The notes beneath the pieces were generated by a model. That model saw only the letters and a program-made list of their open reading frames with translations. It ran no database searches and had not been told where the DNA came from. Below are positions 49,136-50,473 of a stretch of 50,473 nt of DNA, one piece after another. The position numbers were made by a program, and so were the translations under genes. The stretch covers positions 1 to 50,473 of the forward strand of contig JABFSA010000066.1 of the NCBI GenBank assembly GCA_013140775.1. Direction: 5' to 3'. How positions within the stretch are numbered: the first letter of the stretch is position 1; each line of letters begins with the position of its first letter. The DNA comes from Acidobacteriota bacterium (GTDB lineage: Bacteria; Acidobacteriota; Vicinamibacteria; Vicinamibacterales; UBA2999).

Positions 49136-50440
49136 CTATTTCCAGGCGGCGTAGACCGGCGGTCCCACCAGGTACGCCGGATTGGCGCCCGCTCGTGGCC
49201 TGAACTTCTGCGCGCGTCCGCCGCCCACCTCGACGGTGTAGAGGTTGCCTTCCTGATCGGTGCTGGCGCCGTGCATGTTGAGGAAGGAGCCGGGGAAGTC
49301 ACCGAGCACGCCCCATGAATACAGCAGCTTGCCGTTGAAATCCCACTTTGCGATCTTGGCGGTCGTATCGGCGAAGCCCCACACGCCCGAGCGGTCTGCC
49401 GGAACGATCAGGAACTGCAGGTTGGTCTGCGTCCCGACGGGCCACCAATCGACCACTTTGCCGCTGTCGCCATCGAGCACCTGGATGCGCCGGTTCGACC
49501 GGTCGCTCACATACACACGCCGCGTTACGGGATCCGCCGCGATGCCGTGCACCGTGTTGAAGTAGCCGGGACGCGTCTCCTTGCCACCGGGCTCGCCCAG
49601 CTCACCGGAGGTCCAGACGAACTTGCCGTCCTTGTCGAACTTTGCGACGCGGTTGCCGTTGTATCCGTCTGATACGAAGAAACTGCTGTCGGGCAGGAAC
49701 GCCATGAAGGTTGGACGATTGAAGTGGGCGCCGTCGTTTCCCTTCTCGTTCGGCGTACCGATCGTCTGGACGATCGTCTTGCCGTCGTTGGTCATCTTGA
49801 AGATCGCGTGGCTGTGGTCGTCCACGATCCAGACGTGCTTCTCGGCATCCCACGGATTGACGTAGACGGCATGCGGCCGCCGCATCATCTTGTCCCACTG
49901 CGTCCAGCCTTCGACGACGTCGCCGGCTGCGTTGAGGACCACGATGGTGTGCTCCCAGCGCGCGTCAATCCCCATGCGGCCTTGCCACTGCTGCTTGGGA
50001 TCGTCCGGGTCAGCGCCGGGCCCGCCGGCTCCAGGGGGGCTCGACGCCGGCCCTTGAGAGGCGTTGCGGAATGGCACCTGCCCCACCGGAAACGACAGGC
50101 TGGGACCGATGTCACGGATGGCGCGCGCAGCGGGCCGCTGCATGACTGGGAGCTCTCCCCGCTGGACGACGTAGACGCGGTTGGGGTTCTCGGCAAAGAT
50201 GCCCTGGACCGATCCCCAGCTCCATCCCTCGTGTCCCGGCATGGCTGACAGCGGCTTCGGCCAGTCGGGGACGACCTCGTAGGGGCCTGTAATGTCGAGG
50301 CCTCCCTTTTCGTCCGGAACCGCGGCGAATCCAAACTGTGGCGCCGCCGGGGTTTCCTGCTGCACTGCGTTCTGATTTCCGCCGCAGCCTGCCGCGAATG
50401 CGGCGGCCATGACCGTGAATAGCGCTGCTCGTGTCCGCAT
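49136..50440 (-). CDS. NHL-repeat lipoprotein
   Basis: A 434-residue lipoprotein with lipobox AAGC (C19) that predicts membrane anchoring. Six or so beta-propeller blades of the NHL type follow, e.g. PHAVYVNPWDAEKHVWIVDD, FVSDGYNGNRVAKFD, GIAADPVTRRVYVSDRSNRRIQV and HGASTDQEGNLYTVEVGG. The pattern resembles the lyase domain of peptidylglycine alpha-amidating enzymes and uncharacterised Acidobacteriota NHL proteins, but catalytic residues were not verified. A long Gly/Pro/Asp-rich insertion lies near residues 130-155. The gene begins close to the window end, on the minus strand upstream of dctP. Function is unknown, probably sensing or binding at the envelope. Confidence 0.83.
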   Translation of the reverse strand: MRTRAALFTVMAAAFAAGCGGNQNAVQQETPAAPQFGFAAVPDEKGGLDITGPYEVVPDWPKPLSAMPGHEGWSWGSVQGIFAENPNRVYVVQRGELPVMQRPAARAIRDIGPSLSFPVGQVPFRNASQGPASSPPGAGGPGADPDDPKQQWQGRMGIDARWEHTIVVLNAAGDVVEGWTQWDKMMRRPHAVYVNPWDAEKHVWIVDDHSHAIFKMTNDGKTIVQTIGTPNEKGNDGAHFNRPTFMAFLPDSSFFVSDGYNGNRVAKFDKDGKFVWTSGELGEPGGKETRPGYFNTVHGIAADPVTRRVYVSDRSNRRIQVLDGDSGKVVDWWPVGTQTNLQFLIVPADRSGVWGFADTTAKIAKWDFNGKLLYSWGVLGDFPGSFLNMHGASTDQEGNLYTVEVGGGRAQKFRPRAGANPAYLVGPPVYAAWK

Positions 50441-50473
50441 CGATTTCCTCGTGTCAGTGCCTGGTGTACGCGT

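Overview
The window is high-GC chromosomal DNA, probably from a soil or sediment bacterium of the phylum Acidobacteriota, most likely class Vicinamibacteria. That placement is an inference from gene content: an adjacent DUF1592/DUF1552 pair, large TonB-dependent receptors with an N-terminal carboxypeptidase-regulatory-like domain, a reaction-centre-type cytochrome c family protein, and many copies of DUF6152 and of a second secreted family. I see no rRNA, tRNA, CRISPR array, transposase or phage gene.

Region 1 (about 1-16.5 kb) is mainly a pathway for C1-carrier cofactors. It holds an MfnE-like kinase, MfnB on the minus strand, an SDR protein, a pterin carbinolamine dehydratase, a dihydropteroate-synthase-like protein, pabB/pabA/pabC, a DUF447 protein and a beta-RFAP-synthase-like GHMP kinase. 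Together these suggest synthesis of methanofuran-type and tetrahydromethanopterin-type cofactors. pabABC probably supplies the 4-aminobenzoate that beta-RFAP synthase condenses with PRPP. Inside this region sit a DUF1592/DUF1552 pair, an ankyrin protein and one member of a secreted family that I call the GHS family, after its conserved GHS-x-G-x-W core. The intergenic gaps are rich in repeats, including a 159-bp foldback element between the last two cofactor genes and a hairpin repeat with two copies.

Region 2 (about 16.5-46.6 kb) is an envelope and electron-transfer region. It has four TonB-dependent receptors (two in tandem), seven intact DUF6152 genes plus one decayed remnant, five further GHS-family genes plus one distant relative, a metallo-beta-lactamase-fold protein that has lost metal ligands, a diheme cytochrome c with two membrane proteins and a 30-residue membrane peptide, a duplicated-domain lipoprotein and a reaction-centre-type cytochrome c. 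DUF6152 and GHS-type genes occur repeatedly as adjacent pairs, most with good Shine-Dalgarno sequences. In all seven intact DUF6152 proteins the predicted signal-peptide cleavage leaves His-His at the mature N terminus, and an NPH motif is also invariant, which raises the possibility of a metal site.

Region 3 (about 46.6-50.5 kb) begins with a LarA-type nickel lactate racemase that closes the operon starting at the fourth receptor. On the minus strand follow a TRAP-transporter solute-binding protein and an NHL-repeat lipoprotein, separated by low-complexity tandem and inverted repeats.

Most long open frames antisense to these genes are codon-bias shadows and are not annotated.
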